27,047 bases of DNA, from positions 1,156,211 through 1,183,257 of the forward strand of contig BFEA01000390.1 of NCBI GenBank assembly GCA_003427395.1. Reading direction: 5' to 3'. The notes under the pieces were generated by a model. It saw nothing but the letters and a program-made list of their open reading frames with translations. It was not told the origin of the DNA and searched no databases. Below are positions 8,340-18,893 of this stretch, piece by piece. The DNA is from Chara braunii. Taxonomy: Eukaryota; Streptophyta; Charophyceae; Charales; Characeae. Numbering within the stretch: the first letter of the stretch is position 1; each line of letters opens with the position of its first letter. A program made the translations under genes and the position numbers.

Positions 8340-10062
8340 AGACCTTCGCATTCCTGCACTTAAACTGTTGATGGTCATGTTCACCGCAGTTTATGCAAGC
8401 CCCATGCTGCCAACGGTCCCGCTACACCTCTTTATCCAAATCGGCCCTTACCCAAGCAGCTATTTTGTTTGGGTTGGCGGCTTGCCATCGACTCCTTTGC
8501 TGACCGCCCTTGCAGCGGCCACCTGCCTTAGTCTTACCTGCTGCGTCGAGGGTGCTACCCTCAACACTGTCCTCGCCATCTGCTCTGCACTCTCCACAAG
8601 CTCAGAAACTTGAGCACCACCCAGTGTAGCCTCTAAGTCTAGGGCCTTTTTGCTGAATGTCTCAAACGTGTGATACTCGAGTCGAGCCTCGCTGGTTAAT
8701 AAGTTCTTGATGTCTGTGCGAAGACACCTCAAGAACATGGTCAACAAGACCTGTGGATTGTACTCCACCACTGGGACGACAATCAGGCGTTCTACAGTTG
8801 TGGTAAGCTCTTGCACAGACTTGTACTTTCTAGCATCAAGCTTTAATAACCCATCAGTGGCAATCTATGAATGTTGAGGGTTGTGCCAACGTGCTTCCAC
8901 TAAGTCCATAAAGCTCTATAGGGTGTGGGTCTGCGCCCAATCACCCATGTTCCTGCCGAACCCCTTTGAAGCAATCAATCCATGAAGCCACCGAGTTGTT
9001 GAACCCTCTAAGTAGGATGCAGCAATTATCACCTCCTCCTCTACCAATGTCCTCTTTGCCCTCACCCACACTGGCACTGTTCTCAACCACGTGTCAAGAG
9101 CCTCATTCTTCTTGTCTCCTAAGAATGTTGGAGGTGGTTTCAGGGGGGTCTTGGGTACCAAGGTAATTGATGTCCTGCCGGCGGGACAAATTGCGGTTGT
9201 GGTGTAGCTCCAGCTGTCGGACCAGAATATGAAGAAGCAACACTCTGAGATGAGGCTGCTGCTGATGTACCGCTTGGTATTGATCCGGACTGAGCGACAT
9301 AGGGGCCTGTCATCATTGAGAATGGCAGCGATGGCAAAACTGTTGGCCTGGCTCCTGGCCTTTCTATGGCGTTCAGGATCTGGTCCAAGGTGTCCTAGAT
9401 TGCATCTAGTTTGCTGTCCATGTATGCGTGCATGGACAGGATGCTCGCCTTCAGAACTTTCATATTGTTGTCCAGGGTAGAGGCATCTAAACCCTCTAGT
9501 GCACCTTTGTCTGCCTCTCTGCTCTCTAGTCTGATACTCCTATTTCTAATTTCTTTTCTGTTTCAGAAGCTTTTTTAAGTTCCTCCGCTAGCCTGATGCA
9601 GATCCTCTATACTTGAACTGGTCGCGGGTGCATGGAGGCGGCGAGCTGAGCTGGTCGCGGGTGCATGGAGGCGGCGAGCTCCATCTGCTCCCGGGTGCAT
9701 GGAGGCGGCGAGCTGAGCTGCGAGCCCGCCATCTGATTAGTGCCAACTCCTGACGTATTGGAGATGGACTGTGAACTGGTCGCGTTGAGCGACATGCCCA
9801 AACTCTGACCAATGGAGTTTGCAGCAGAAGTGGCTGAAGAGGTAGCCATTGCTACTGCGCTAGCTGCTGTTGCTGCGAACGCCCGTTCAACCGCTGCTGC
9901 TGCCCCTCTCGCAGTCTCTAGATTACAGGCTCTTGCTTCGGCCCTAAGCTTTCTCTCATCTCCTGGTAGTAGAACCTGGAACACTACGGGTATCCTACCA
10001 GTCTCCCGTCGTGTCTGCCTCTTATCGTCAATTGTGCCTTCAGCACCCTCTGATCCACTCAT
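8340..10062 (-). pseudogene. gag: E2 gag, degenerate
   Basis: The minus-strand start is ATG at 10062 (MSGSEGAEGTIDDKRQ...). An Ala/Ser-rich region with RAFAATAASAVAMAT follows, then a Pro/Gln/Ser-rich linker ending in PPAGHQLPWYPRPP (9388-9140). The capsid-like block has LDTWLRTVPVWVRAKRTL and AASYLEGSTTRWLHGL (9161-8916). Next come SVQELTTTVERLIVVP and PQVLLTMFLRCLRTDIKNLL (8816-8460). A CCHC knuckle CINCGEHDHQQFKC is encoded at 8397-8356. The frame is broken near 9600, 9160, 8900 and 8450, and a stop replaces the Trp before the knuckle. The same blocks in the same order occur in E3 gag (15134-15960), which identifies it. Confidence 0.85.
9626..9714 (-). repeat. Three tandem 33-34-bp repeats in E2 gag
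   Basis: The 22-mer core GGGTGCATGGAGGCGGCGAG(CT) occurs at 9626, 9659 and 9693, spaced 33 and 34 bases apart. On the coding strand it gives repeated AASMHPRP units. The 34-base step breaks the frame, so the expansion or its decay contributed to loss of gag. Confidence 0.92.
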
Positions 10063-11320
10063 GGGCTAGGCAAACGCTCTCTGCGCTAATGTCCTCTCTA
10101 GGACCTACCGCAGCATCCGCCTGACCGGTTCTAAAAATAATTAAAATAAATTAATATCCGGCGAGTTACCTAGGCTACCGGTCAAGCGGCATCAACAGCA
10201 CCTACACACACTATACACAGATAGTCTACTTCTAATTTCGATTAGTTCTGTTCAGAAACGTTGAGAAGAACTGACCATGGTAGATTACAATCCTACTGTA
10301 GGCTGTCTGTTAGGAGTCAGCAGTCTGTCTACCAACTAATTAAAAACAAAAATAAACTACTGTGAGCAGATGTATGCACAATGGACATGATAGTGATGCG
10401 CAGAAGAGTTTACAATTGGAATCCCCTTCCCCTGTATCCAATGTACCTATGAGCATCATCAAGCGGCAGTGTCTAAGGTGTGCAACAACGGCCCACCCTT
10501 GTGCCCAAGGCGTATGCTTATGACCAGCCTGCCCATTATTTACCCTCGTATGCAACCAACGTGCCCATTATGACCAGTCTGACTGATCTGGCTGATCAAG
10601 TGGCAATTTAAGGACAGCCCTCGAGAGTCCTCAGGAATTATTTAATCTTGCAATCAGGACAGCGATCACGGCCAGCGGAGAGTTCGGACCCCAACCAGAA
10701 ATGTTTATAGACGGTCTGGGAGCGTCTGCTTAGGACTGGTCAGTACGCACACCCCTTCTATCAGCACAGCAAAGAGCCTCAATGGACAAAGCAGCTTAGC
10801 CTGCGTGTACTACTCCCATGGGTTGGCATGGTGATCGTGACCCATGCTGCGACCAGGGCCGTTCAGAGGCACCGCCCTCTCCTGCCAGATGCGCCACCGG
10901 GAAGAATGTTGTCTCTCAAGATAGAACGCACACGACTCCTCACCAAAGAGAGGACACTCAAGTTGGACTCACTTCCTCACGGTAAGAAGAGATTGAGAGG
11001 GTAGATAAGGAATGGGAACAACGTACCTGGAGATAGCTGCCCCCAACCACAGATTTCTCACCAATTGGGCCGACGTGCATTTCAATGACCGGTCCATAGC
11101 CTCGGTACCACCCACAACGCAATGCAGTGCCACCTCAGCCAAAATGTCACGTTAGCATACTCTCATCATCATACATACACCCGCTGTCGCCACAGCCTTC
11201 CAGCGGCCGGCCCCTCCGCTATAACAAGCCAGCGCCGAAGTATCCTTACTGCACATGAAGCATCGTCAGCGCACCAAGCAACAATGTCGCCAGCGCCAGG
11301 TAAGCGGCGATCACGAACCA
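10063..11320 (-). other. E2 untranslated leader
   Basis: This lies between the primer site and the gag ATG, read leftwards. No convincing coding region is seen. Its part at 10931-11055 (minus strand) matches the E3 leader at 12727-12850: GTGGTTGGGGGCAG, then AGGTACGTTG, CTTATCTACCCTCT and CTTACCGTGAGG in the same order. The AG|GTACGT piece resembles a 5' splice site in both. Confidence 0.65.
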
Positions 11321-11332
11321 GCTCCGATATCA
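11321..11332 (-). other. E2 primer-binding site (mutated Met type)
   Basis: The minus strand reads TGATATCGGAGC, two changes from TGGTATCAGAGC, shortly after the LTR end ...CCTTGCA. The E3 site has the same TATCGGAG core, so the A-to-G change is shared by this lineage. Confidence 0.78.
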
Positions 11333-11335
11333 AAC

Positions 11336-11362
11336 TGCAAGGAATATGAGTGTGAACAATAT
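11336..11362 (-). repeat. E2 5' LTR, terminal 27 bp
   Basis: On the minus strand, ATATTGTTCACACTCATATT then CCTTGCA precede the primer site. The last seven bases match the end of the E3 LTR. The rest of this LTR lies beyond 21588; everything between was inserted later. ATAT at 11359-11362 is repeated at 21588-21591. Confidence 0.7.
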
Positions 11363-11484
11363 TGCTATGATCCTGGCCAATTTCGAGATACACATCCATC
11401 AGATAGTACAATGCCTCCCAATTGCAAAAAGAAATGAATGAACTTGAGAGAAAAGAGAGGATTAGAAGAAGAAGAAGATGTAAG
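11363..11484 (-). repeat. Solo LTR of E1 type, left piece (3' end of LTR)
   Basis: The minus strand reads ...CTCAAGTTCATTCATTTC, TTGCAATTGGGAGGCATTG, GGATGTGTATCTCGAAATTG, GCCAGGATCATAGCA, which matches the end of the E1 LTRs. It is not followed by the E1 primer site but by E2's own LTR end, so it is a solo LTR. E3 begins at 11485 and separates this piece from its other part at 20557-21587. Confidence 0.85.
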
Positions 11485-12408
11485 TGCGAGGCTTATGCCC
11501 CTATGAGCCCCTTCTTGCCCCTGCCAAGTATCACGTCGGCCACCCTAAGTGAAGGCAGGCACGACGAGGGACTGAGGGCCCCCTATTTCGATCACCATGC
11601 AACTCAAGGAAATTCAGGCAGTTGCGCAGCGCCAGTTGGTTGAGAGAAACCCAGGCCCTGGGCCACCTGTGTGAATGTATGGAAAGCAGGCCCTGGGCTG
11701 GATACGGGTACAAGGCCAAACACAGGCCAAAGGTAGTTAGGTGCATGCAACCACCTCAGGCCCAAGGCCTGTTCTCATTCGTGCTGGGCCTCAGGCTACC
11801 GGGGCCTACCGGAAGCTTCCTGGGACTGAACGCAGGCAGGCCACTTCGATATAGCGAAGGGCCTGCCTCCACATTGGTCATTCGGGTGCTGACTGCATCC
11901 TACGCAAGCCCTGCTACGCTGCAGCTCGCTGGCACTCACGCGCTCACGAGCGAGCAGGAAGGAGCAGGCAGCCATAGCCGAGCTGCACTGCTGTAAGCTG
12001 GGTGTGGCGTAGGGTGGTCCTTGGGTGCAAATGGCATTTGTGTGTTGAGGAACGAGGTTGTGAGTAAGGCGAGAGACACACCTCGTGCTGGAAGCGTGCG
12101 ACATTGGTCGCTGTATGCTCGTACTTCGGGAAAGTTGTTGACGTCATCCTCGACATTGTAGTCTAGGCTAGATAGGATCTGCCATCTACAGTCTGGGCGT
12201 CGAGCGCCATATAGGATATCAACATTGGTTCTTCATTGATGATGATGATGAGACTTTACCAGCATTGCCAATTATGAGCTCTTGGTGTGTTCTTATTTGG
12301 TGAAACTCGTGATGCTATTCTGCTGTTGGTTCGAGGTCACGACTATCTGGTCTTGTGTATATGATGTTGTTTGATTGCTGAAGTTCGCTATTGCTCATCT
12401 TCCTTGCA
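11485..12408 (+). repeat. E3 5' LTR
   Basis: The copy starts TGCGAGGCTTATGCCCC and ends ATTGCTCATCTTCCTTGCA, giving TG...CA ends, three bases before the primer site. It aligns along its length with 19404-20556 apart from a 288-bp insert in that copy and scattered substitutions. The left boundary is set where the two copies stop matching and where the E1-type solo LTR ends. Confidence 0.88.
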
Positions 12409-12411
12409 ATT

Positions 12412-12423
12412 TGGTATCGGAGT
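12412..12423 (+). other. E3 primer-binding site
   Basis: TGGTATCGGAGT differs from the plant Met primer site TGGTATCAGAGC at two positions. It follows the LTR end TTGCA by three bases. Confidence 0.8.
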
Positions 12424-13675
12424 TGTGGTACGATTGCGCTCATGTGGCGCTTGTCTTCTGTCTAATGTGGTACATACATGCGGTCTGCTTGGTGAGTTGG
12501 ACCGCAAGTGGTGTACTGAGGAGGGCGGAGACAAGTGAGAGGCGACCCAGGAGGTGAGGGGATCGCCAGGAAGGCTATGTGGTGTAATGTGGGTCTGGAG
12601 AGTGCGATGAGAACTATCTGATGTGCGATTGGCGCTGAGGTGGAACGACGTGCAATGCTGGTTGTGCCGAAGCAATGACTGGTCATCACAATCGACAGCA
12701 GGTCATCTGGTGAGATTATCTTTGTGGTTGGGGGCAGATATTTGAGGTACGTTGCTCTTAGCCTTATCTACCCTCTTCGACACTCCTTACCGTGAGGTTG
12801 TGTGTTCCTTCTTGAGAGTCCTCTCATTTTGAGGTGTCGAGTGCGCTCAACCATGAGAGTCGGCAATGTTCACGTGGAGCATCTGGGAGAAGATGGGCGG
12901 AGCTTTCTGAAGGGCCCTGGACGAAGCACTGGGTCACGGTCACCATGCCAACCCACCGGGAGTAGAGCACGCATGCTTTGTTGCTTGTCCTTTGTTCGGC
13001 TTGCTGCGCTGTTAGATGGGTACTGAAGGGCAGGCCAGCCCTAAGTGGGAGACGAGACCGGGTGTCTTTAAATAAACACTGGAAGGGGTAATCATTGGCT
13101 GTGATCGTCGTCCTGCTGCGACGAAAAATAATTCCTTATGACACTTGGGGGCAGTCGTTGAATTGCCTCTGGATCAGCCAATGATTGTAAGGCTCGATGC
13201 ACGTGAGGATAATCCAGTGCAGGGCTGGCCAGCTCAGCAGATACTCGGGGCACAGGGGTGGGCCGAACACAACTTTTAGACACGCAACGCTCTCCGGATT
13301 GCTCAGGGACGCTTACAGCAAGTGACATTCAAGGGAACTAAGGGAGGGGTAGATTTCAGGTGATCAGTTTGAGAAAAATTCCATACTGTCCTATCCACAC
13401 AAATGATTCTATTGTTATGTTTTGATTAGTTAGATGTACAGCCATTTGACATCTGACAGACAACATAGTAGGACGATATTCTGTTCATAGTGCATTCTGT
13501 TTGCGGACTAATCAGACAAAAAATAGTTTCGTTTGTAGGAATCTGACTTACCGGTTGGGCCCGAGTGTAAGGTCTCGGACATAGCCACCAATTAATTAAT
13601 TAAATTGGTCTGTGCATTATACTGCGGTAGGCATCTAGAGTGCACTAGTGCAGATTGTGTACAATGCTGTAGCTT
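12424..13675 (+). other. E3 untranslated leader
   Basis: There is no credible coding region between the primer site and the gag ATG at 13676. Positions 12727-12850 match the E2 leader (minus strand 11055-10931), including AGGTACGTTG (12745-12754), TTATCTACCCTCTTCG and TTACCGTGAGG. An A/T-rich TTAATTAATTAA tract lies near 13592-13603. Several AG acceptor-like sites precede the ATG. Confidence 0.68.
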
Positions 13676-16110
13676 ATGAGCGATAGGCAGGACACTAGAG
13701 AGGACGATTGGATCTTGCGATCGGCTAGACGCCCAATTGCCCATTTGCCATTAGGACCAGAGGGTGACAGATACCTATTCCGCCAACGTAGGGAGAGGCA
13801 GCAGCAGCAGAGGAGAGCCAGGGTCGAAGAGGCAAGCAAGGCGTTCGTAAGTGAAGCCGCAGCTTCAGCAGCCATGGCCACTTCTGCGCAGCAGAGTTCC
13901 CAGGCNNNNNNNNNNNNNNNNNNNNNNNNNNNNNNNNNNNNNNNNNNNNNNNNNNNNNNNNNNNNNNNNNNNNNNNNNNNNNNNNNNNNNNNNNNNNNNN
14001 NNNNNNNNNNNNNNNNNNNNNNNNNNNNNNNNNNNNNNNNNNNNNNNNNNNNNNNNNNNNNNNNNNNNNNNNNNNNNNNNNNNNNNNNNNNNNNNNNNNN
14101 NNNNNNNNNNNNNNNNNNNNNNNNNNNNNNNNNNNNNNNNNNNNNNNNNNNNNNNNNNNNNNNNNNNNNNNNNNNNNNNNNNNNNNNNNNNNNNNNNNNN
14201 NNNNNNNNNNNNNNNNNNNNNNNNNNNNNNNNNNNNNNNNNNNNNNNNNNNNNNNNNNNNNNNNNNNNNNNNNNNNNNNNNNNNNNNNNNNNNNNNNNNN
14301 NNNNNNNNNNNNNNNNNNNNNNNNNNNNNNNNNNNNNNNNNNNNNNNNNNNNNNNNNNNNNNNNNNNNNNNNNNNNNNNNNNNNNNNNNNNNNNNNNNNN
14401 NNNNNNNNNNNNNNNNNNNNNNNNNNNNNNNNNNNNNNNNNNNNNNNNNNNNNNNNNNNNNNNNNNNNNNNNNNNNNNNNNNNNNNNNNNNNNNNNNNNN
14501 NNNNNNNNNNNNNNNNNNNNNNNNNNNNNNNNNNNNATTAGAAGAAGAGCCAGGATGCAGCGGAGACAAGCGGACGTTAGTGAGTTAGAGGAGATGGACC
14601 TGACGCACGTGACTGACGATGTGAGGACCATACGGTCCGTCCTGCTAAATGTAGTTGAAATGCAGGACCATCAGACGACCATCCTTCAGGACATTCAGCA
14701 ATGTCTGGCCCTGTTAGCTGGGCGAGAGCAGGCAGCGCCATCGATGTCCGGGCCTGGTGCCTGGCCCATTGTAAAGCCTCCTCCTTTTGTCCCGCCAATG
14801 ACTGGGGTATCCCCATATGTAGCCCCATCATCGGTCGCTATCGTTTCCCTGGGCATGTCACTATCAGGAGGGTTACCAGCAGGATCTAGTTTGCAGGTTC
14901 CTGTACAGACAATATTTACCCAATCTCCGTTGCAGATTGCGGTTACAACGCAGCCTGCTGTCTCGCAGCCTGAACGGCCGTCGGGTATCCTACAACCAGT
15001 GCAGCCACTTGTATCACAGGGTCCACAGCCCAGTGTGATGCAGGGACCGGGACAAACTCATAGGGTACCAAAGACGACCATCGCCGCTCCTAAACCCTTC
15101 ACAGGGTATAAGAGGGGAGAAGACCTCAACTAGTTGAGGGCAGTGCCAGTTTATGTCAAGTGTAAGTTTACCTTGCCGCACGAGGAAGTGCTTGTGGCTC
15201 CATCGTACCTAGAGGGTAGTGCAACAAGATGGTTGAGTGGTTTAGTACAATTGCAGGGATACGGTCATGACTTTCGCGCTTGGGCGGTCACCCAGCAATT
15301 GGGTGACTTCCTCAAGTTGGTGGAAGAAAGGTGGCAGATCCTCAGGAGGCCCAAAAGGCCACTGATGCGATCCTGACACTGCACACGAGGCAGTTCAAGT
15401 CAGTAAGGGAAGCCACCGACGCTGTAGAGCGTCTGATCTGTGTCCCTGGGGTGCGCTATGACCCCCAGGTTTTACTCACCTCCTACCTGAGATGCTTTCC
15501 TATGCCTCTCAGGAATCAGTTTGCAGGTGAGGCCAACATCAATGTTCACAACTTCCCCTCGTCCAGCAAGAAGGCCCTAGACCTTGAGGCGAAGATAGGG
15601 CATGGACATAATCCCACAACAAACGGTAGGAAGAAAACACTGCCTCCCAACTGGAAGGCGAAGGGCCGCATTATGTTTGTCGATAACGATGGTTCCACCA
15701 TCGAGTTAGACGACGACTTCCAGGAGGGAGTAGGTTCAAAGGCTGGCAGCGTAAAAGCTTCAAGGGGTGGAGTTGTCGCTGCCGTAACTCAGAAAGGTAA
15801 GGCGACTGGTAGACGCCACGGAGGCTCCCGGTCGAGGAGTCAAGTTGACCCCAACGCTCCCCCATGGGAGAAGGCGGGTCTCACAGAGGACGTGTGGAGA
15901 GATCGGTATACACGCCAGGCCTGTATTCGTTGTGGTCAATATGGCCATAACCAATTCAAGTGCCGCAACAAGAAGGTGACCGATAAGATCCCGCCTACGA
16001 TGGGGCAGGCGTTGGGATCCTCCCATCCCGTTGGTAGCAATGTAGCTAGTACTTCTGGCACTGCTCCGGGAAACACATCGGGCCATAGGAATAGTAGTTG
16101 TTCCTACTAG
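13676..16110 (+). pseudogene. gag: E3 gag, degenerate and interrupted by an assembly gap
   Basis: The ATG at 13676 gives MSDRQDTREDDWILRSARRP, then an Arg/Gln-rich stretch, before the gap at 13906. After it come a coiled segment (SELEEMDLTHVTDDVRTI), a Pro/Gln/Ser-rich linker and KPFTGYKRGEDLN. TAG at 15131 replaces what is Trp (DTWLR) in E2. The capsid block continues as VAPSYLEGSATRWLSGLVQ. A one-base frameshift near 15330 leads to ADPQEAQKATDAIL, RLICVPGVRYDPQVLLTSYL and KKALDLEAKI. The CCHC knuckle CIRCGQYGHNQFKC is at about 15921-15962, and the reading ends at TAG 16108-16110. Matches to E2 gag blocks confirm identity. Frame continuity across the gap cannot be claimed. Confidence 0.87.
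13906..14536. other. Assembly gap (631 N)
   Basis: This is an unbroken run of N inside E3 gag. Its true length is unknown. Readings that appear open across it are artefacts of undefined codons. Confidence 0.99.
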
Positions 16111-16714
16111 GGTCGAGGTGGTGGCTACACCCTCACCATCTCGAGAGATGGCCCAAGCTACTGACTCCAACGTCGTCCCGCAAACACGTTCAGACCCATT
16201 GAGCCTCTGTTTGATGAATGTGTTTGAGTCCTCAGAGGAGCTAGAGGAGGAGCGGTCTAGATGAGACCTGCTAGCTTGTTGGACGACCCTAGTCAAAGCC
16301 CCGAAGGGTGAGATGTTCGTCAGCGAGGTTGTCATTGGCAGCCGCAAGGCCGGGGCCTATTATGACACTTGCTCGATTAGGAACTTTATCGGTCGCGCAT
16401 GCGTTGAGAGGCTGCGTTTACAGGGGCAAGTGCAGCGCCTGAGTCGACCTGTGGAGTCGACCCGTGCCAACAAACAGCGCATGGTAGTCAATGACTACCT
16501 CCAGGATATTGAGTGTTGTTTCCCGTACGCTGGAGGGGAATTGAGGCATTGCGTCTCGTACCTAGTGAGCGATGAACTCCCCATGGATATCTTGTTAGGT
16601 ATGTACTACCTCTCTGTGGCACACCCCCAGTTTGACTGGGACCGAAAAGTGGCAAACACTCTTTGTCAGGTGGAGGGACCGCCAGATTACGTAAGTTTAA
16701 AGCTAGCAGTCTGA
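16111..16714 (+). pseudogene. pol: E3 pol: aspartic protease region
   Basis: An acidic linker (ESSEELEEERSR) runs into a stop TGA at 16262, which fits a CGA-to-TGA change. The retropepsin follows: VVIGSRKAGAYYDTCSIRNF with the active-site loop near 16361-16372, ending with the hydrophobic LPMDILLGMYYLSVAHPQFDW. The triad reads Asp-Thr-Cys instead of Asp-Thr-Gly. The E2 copy at the same place keeps Gly but has Ile for Thr. The region ends at TGA 16712-16714 and RT continues in the next frame. Confidence 0.82.
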
Positions 16715-17657
16715 TCGAGTCCCATGGGTGCATGTGTGCGGCCGCGTTCTACAATTATTATAAGCAAAATCAGAAGGAGGGTATGTATCTAGTTAATGTC
16801 TCTGCTGCAAGCGAGCGGGTGAAAATGTCGTCGGAGATAGAGGGAGTAGTAGCCAAGTACCCTGATCTATTTGAAGAGCCGACAGGGGTTGTAGAGAGAG
16901 AGGTCATCCACGCAATAGAGATTATCCCAAGGTCTAGCATCCCGAAGGGTAGGATCTATTGGATGTCTCCAGGCGAGCTCGATGAGCTTCGTCGACAACT
17001 CAAGGAACTCGTAGAGAAGGGTTGGATCTGGCTGAGTGTCTCTCCTTATGGGTCTCAGTACTATTCGTACCTAAGAAGGAGGGAACACTTAGGATGTGCA
17101 TTGACTATAGGGGCCTCAATGCCATCACTGTCAAGAACAGAGAGCCCCTTCCGCCCATCGACGATTTGCTAGATAGAGTGCAAGGGTGTCGGTATTTCAG
17201 TAAGATAGATCTGAAGTCCGGGTACCATCAGATTGCAATCCGTCTCGAGGATCAACACAAAACCGCATTTCAGACCAGGTACGATCTGTACGAGTTTGTG
17301 GTGATCCCTTTCGGCCTTTTCAATGCTCCTGACACCTTTCAGCATGCTATGAATCAGATATTCCATGACTACTTGGATAAGTTTGTCATCGTGTACCTCG
17401 ATGACATACTTATTTTTAGTAAGACTGTCGAGGAGCACGTTGCGCACTTGGACAAAGTGCTCAGTCTCCTGCGACAGCACAAGTTCAAGATCAACGATGA
17501 GAACTGCGAGTTTGGCCGCACGCGTGTCTTGTACTTGGGTCATGAGATTTCCGCGGAAGGGTTGAAGCCTGATGACGTGAAGGTGGCCAGCATTCGTGAC
17601 TGGCCGCGTCCTCAGTCTGTGACTGAGATGAGATCTTTCTCAGGGATGACCAGCTAA
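16715..17657 (+). pseudogene. pol: E3 pol: reverse transcriptase
   Basis: Blocks in order: EIEGVVAKYPDLFEEPTGV, IPKGRIYWMSPGELDELRRQ and EKGWIW, then a frameshift near 17055, then VLFVPKKEGTLRMCIDYRGL, NREPLPPIDDLLD, YFSKIDLKSGYHQI, HKTAFQTRYDLYEFVVIPFG, the catalytic VIVYLDDILIFSK (YLDD at 17394-17405), LYLGHEISAEGL and SVTEMRSFSGM. TAA at 17655 stands where related elements have Tyr (SYYRNF). From 17022 to 17657 the polymerase core is open and keeps its catalytic residues. RT is better preserved here than in E1. Confidence 0.92.
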
Positions 17658-18070
17658 TATCGCAATTTTGTGAAGACATATAGCATAGTTGCCGCCCCTT
17701 TGACTGATCTGACACGCCATGACACCCCATGGGAGTGGACTGAGAGATGCGAGCCTGCTTTCAGACATCTGAAGTATGCGTTGATGCATTACGAAGTCTT
17801 GAAACTTCCTAATCCTGATAAGCCATTTATAGTAACTACTTTACAAGGCTCTGACCCATTGGTGGCACTACCTCCTTGGGAGGTTCTTCATCCTCAGGCC
17901 TGATCATCAGACCCTGAGATGGATGAGAACTCAACCGGTACTCTCTGATGCTCTCAAGCGTTGGATCGAAGTCATTGAGCAGAATGACTTCGAGCCCTAG
18001 TACATCAAGGCCGAGTACAACAAGGTTGTTGATGCGTTATCGCGTAGACCTGATTTCTCAGATGCGCTGA
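17658..18070 (+). pseudogene. pol: E3 pol: RNase H with internal deletion
   Basis: The thumb tail YRNFVKTYSIVAAPLTDLTR and KPFIVTT are followed at about 17840-17845 by an abrupt join to KALTHWWHYLLGRFFILR in another frame. Compared with E1's RNase H, the segment with DASQYGIG through YMRELYAL, which carries the first catalytic Asp and the Glu, is absent (roughly 55 residues). DHQTLRWM, WIEVIEQNDFEP and YNKVVDALSRRPDF remain. TAG at 17998 fits a Gln-codon C-to-T change. The enzyme cannot be active. Confidence 0.88.
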
Positions 18071-18893
18071 TTACTGAGTTCAATCTTGTGGACAATGTTA
18101 CTCAGTCTTTGGTGGAAGCCTATCACGAGGACCCATTTATGGCCGAGATCATACGCAGACTCGAGGCGAAGAACAAAGGAACTTCTGTCGGGTTTGAGTT
18201 GGTCAACGGCCTGCTGTTCCTTGAGAAGGCAGGGAATAAACGTTTTTGTGTGCCTAATAGGGAGTCTTTGCGTAGTGTATTTTTAGGCGAATGTCATGAT
18301 GCCTCATGACATTTTCGGTTCAAGAAGACTGCGGCTAACCTGCTGCAACGGTTCTGGTGGCCCACATTGATGAGAGATGATAAGTTGTACGAGGAGACAT
18401 GTCAGGTCTGTCAGAGGGACAAGCCACGTAATCAGGCTCCTCTTGGGCTCCTGAAGCCCCTTCCGATTCCGGAAAGGCCTGGTGAGAGCTTGTCCATGGA
18501 CTTCATGGATATGCTGGTCACCAGCACGAGTGGAATGCGCTACATCTACATCATTGTGGATAGGTTTAGTAAGTTTGCTAGATTAGTTGCAATGTCGACA
18601 ACAGCTAAAACGGAGTTTGTGATTAAGATGTTCAAAGAGAATTGGGTTAGAGACTTAAACTTGCTCTCATCGCAAGTTTGTACAATAATGTTGTGCACAA
18701 CGCAACCGGAGTCGGTCCGAACAGCTTGCTACTGACCTTCAAACCCCGACTGCCTTTAGACTTTCTACTACCTGACAATGAGCCGAATGCTGCACCTGGG
18801 AGCAGCTGATGCAGCAGGCTGTTGAACAGATGCACAAGGCACAGGCGGCGATGATAGTCTGAGAACAAACACCGCCGCCCATCCACGTTTCAG
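18071..18893 (+). pseudogene. pol: E3 pol: integrase with core deletion
   Basis: The segment opens with a charged linker. The HHCC module (ECHDAS-stop-HF ... CQVCQRDK) is interrupted by TGA at 18307. ESLSMDFMDML with the first catalytic Asp and YIIVDRFSKFARLV follow. Near 18655-18675, after NWVRD, the sequence jumps to a part matching the integrase C-terminal region (YNNVVHNATGVGPN, KPRLPLDFLLPD, EQMHKAQAAM in changing frames). The part with the second Asp and the Glu is lost. Stops and frameshifts are frequent from 18720 to 18890. Confidence 0.86.

Noticed and set aside
13676-15133. A 485-residue open frame spanning the N gap
   Set aside because: Its length depends on 631 undefined bases. 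Only the gag parts on each side are supported, and frame continuity across the gap is unknown.
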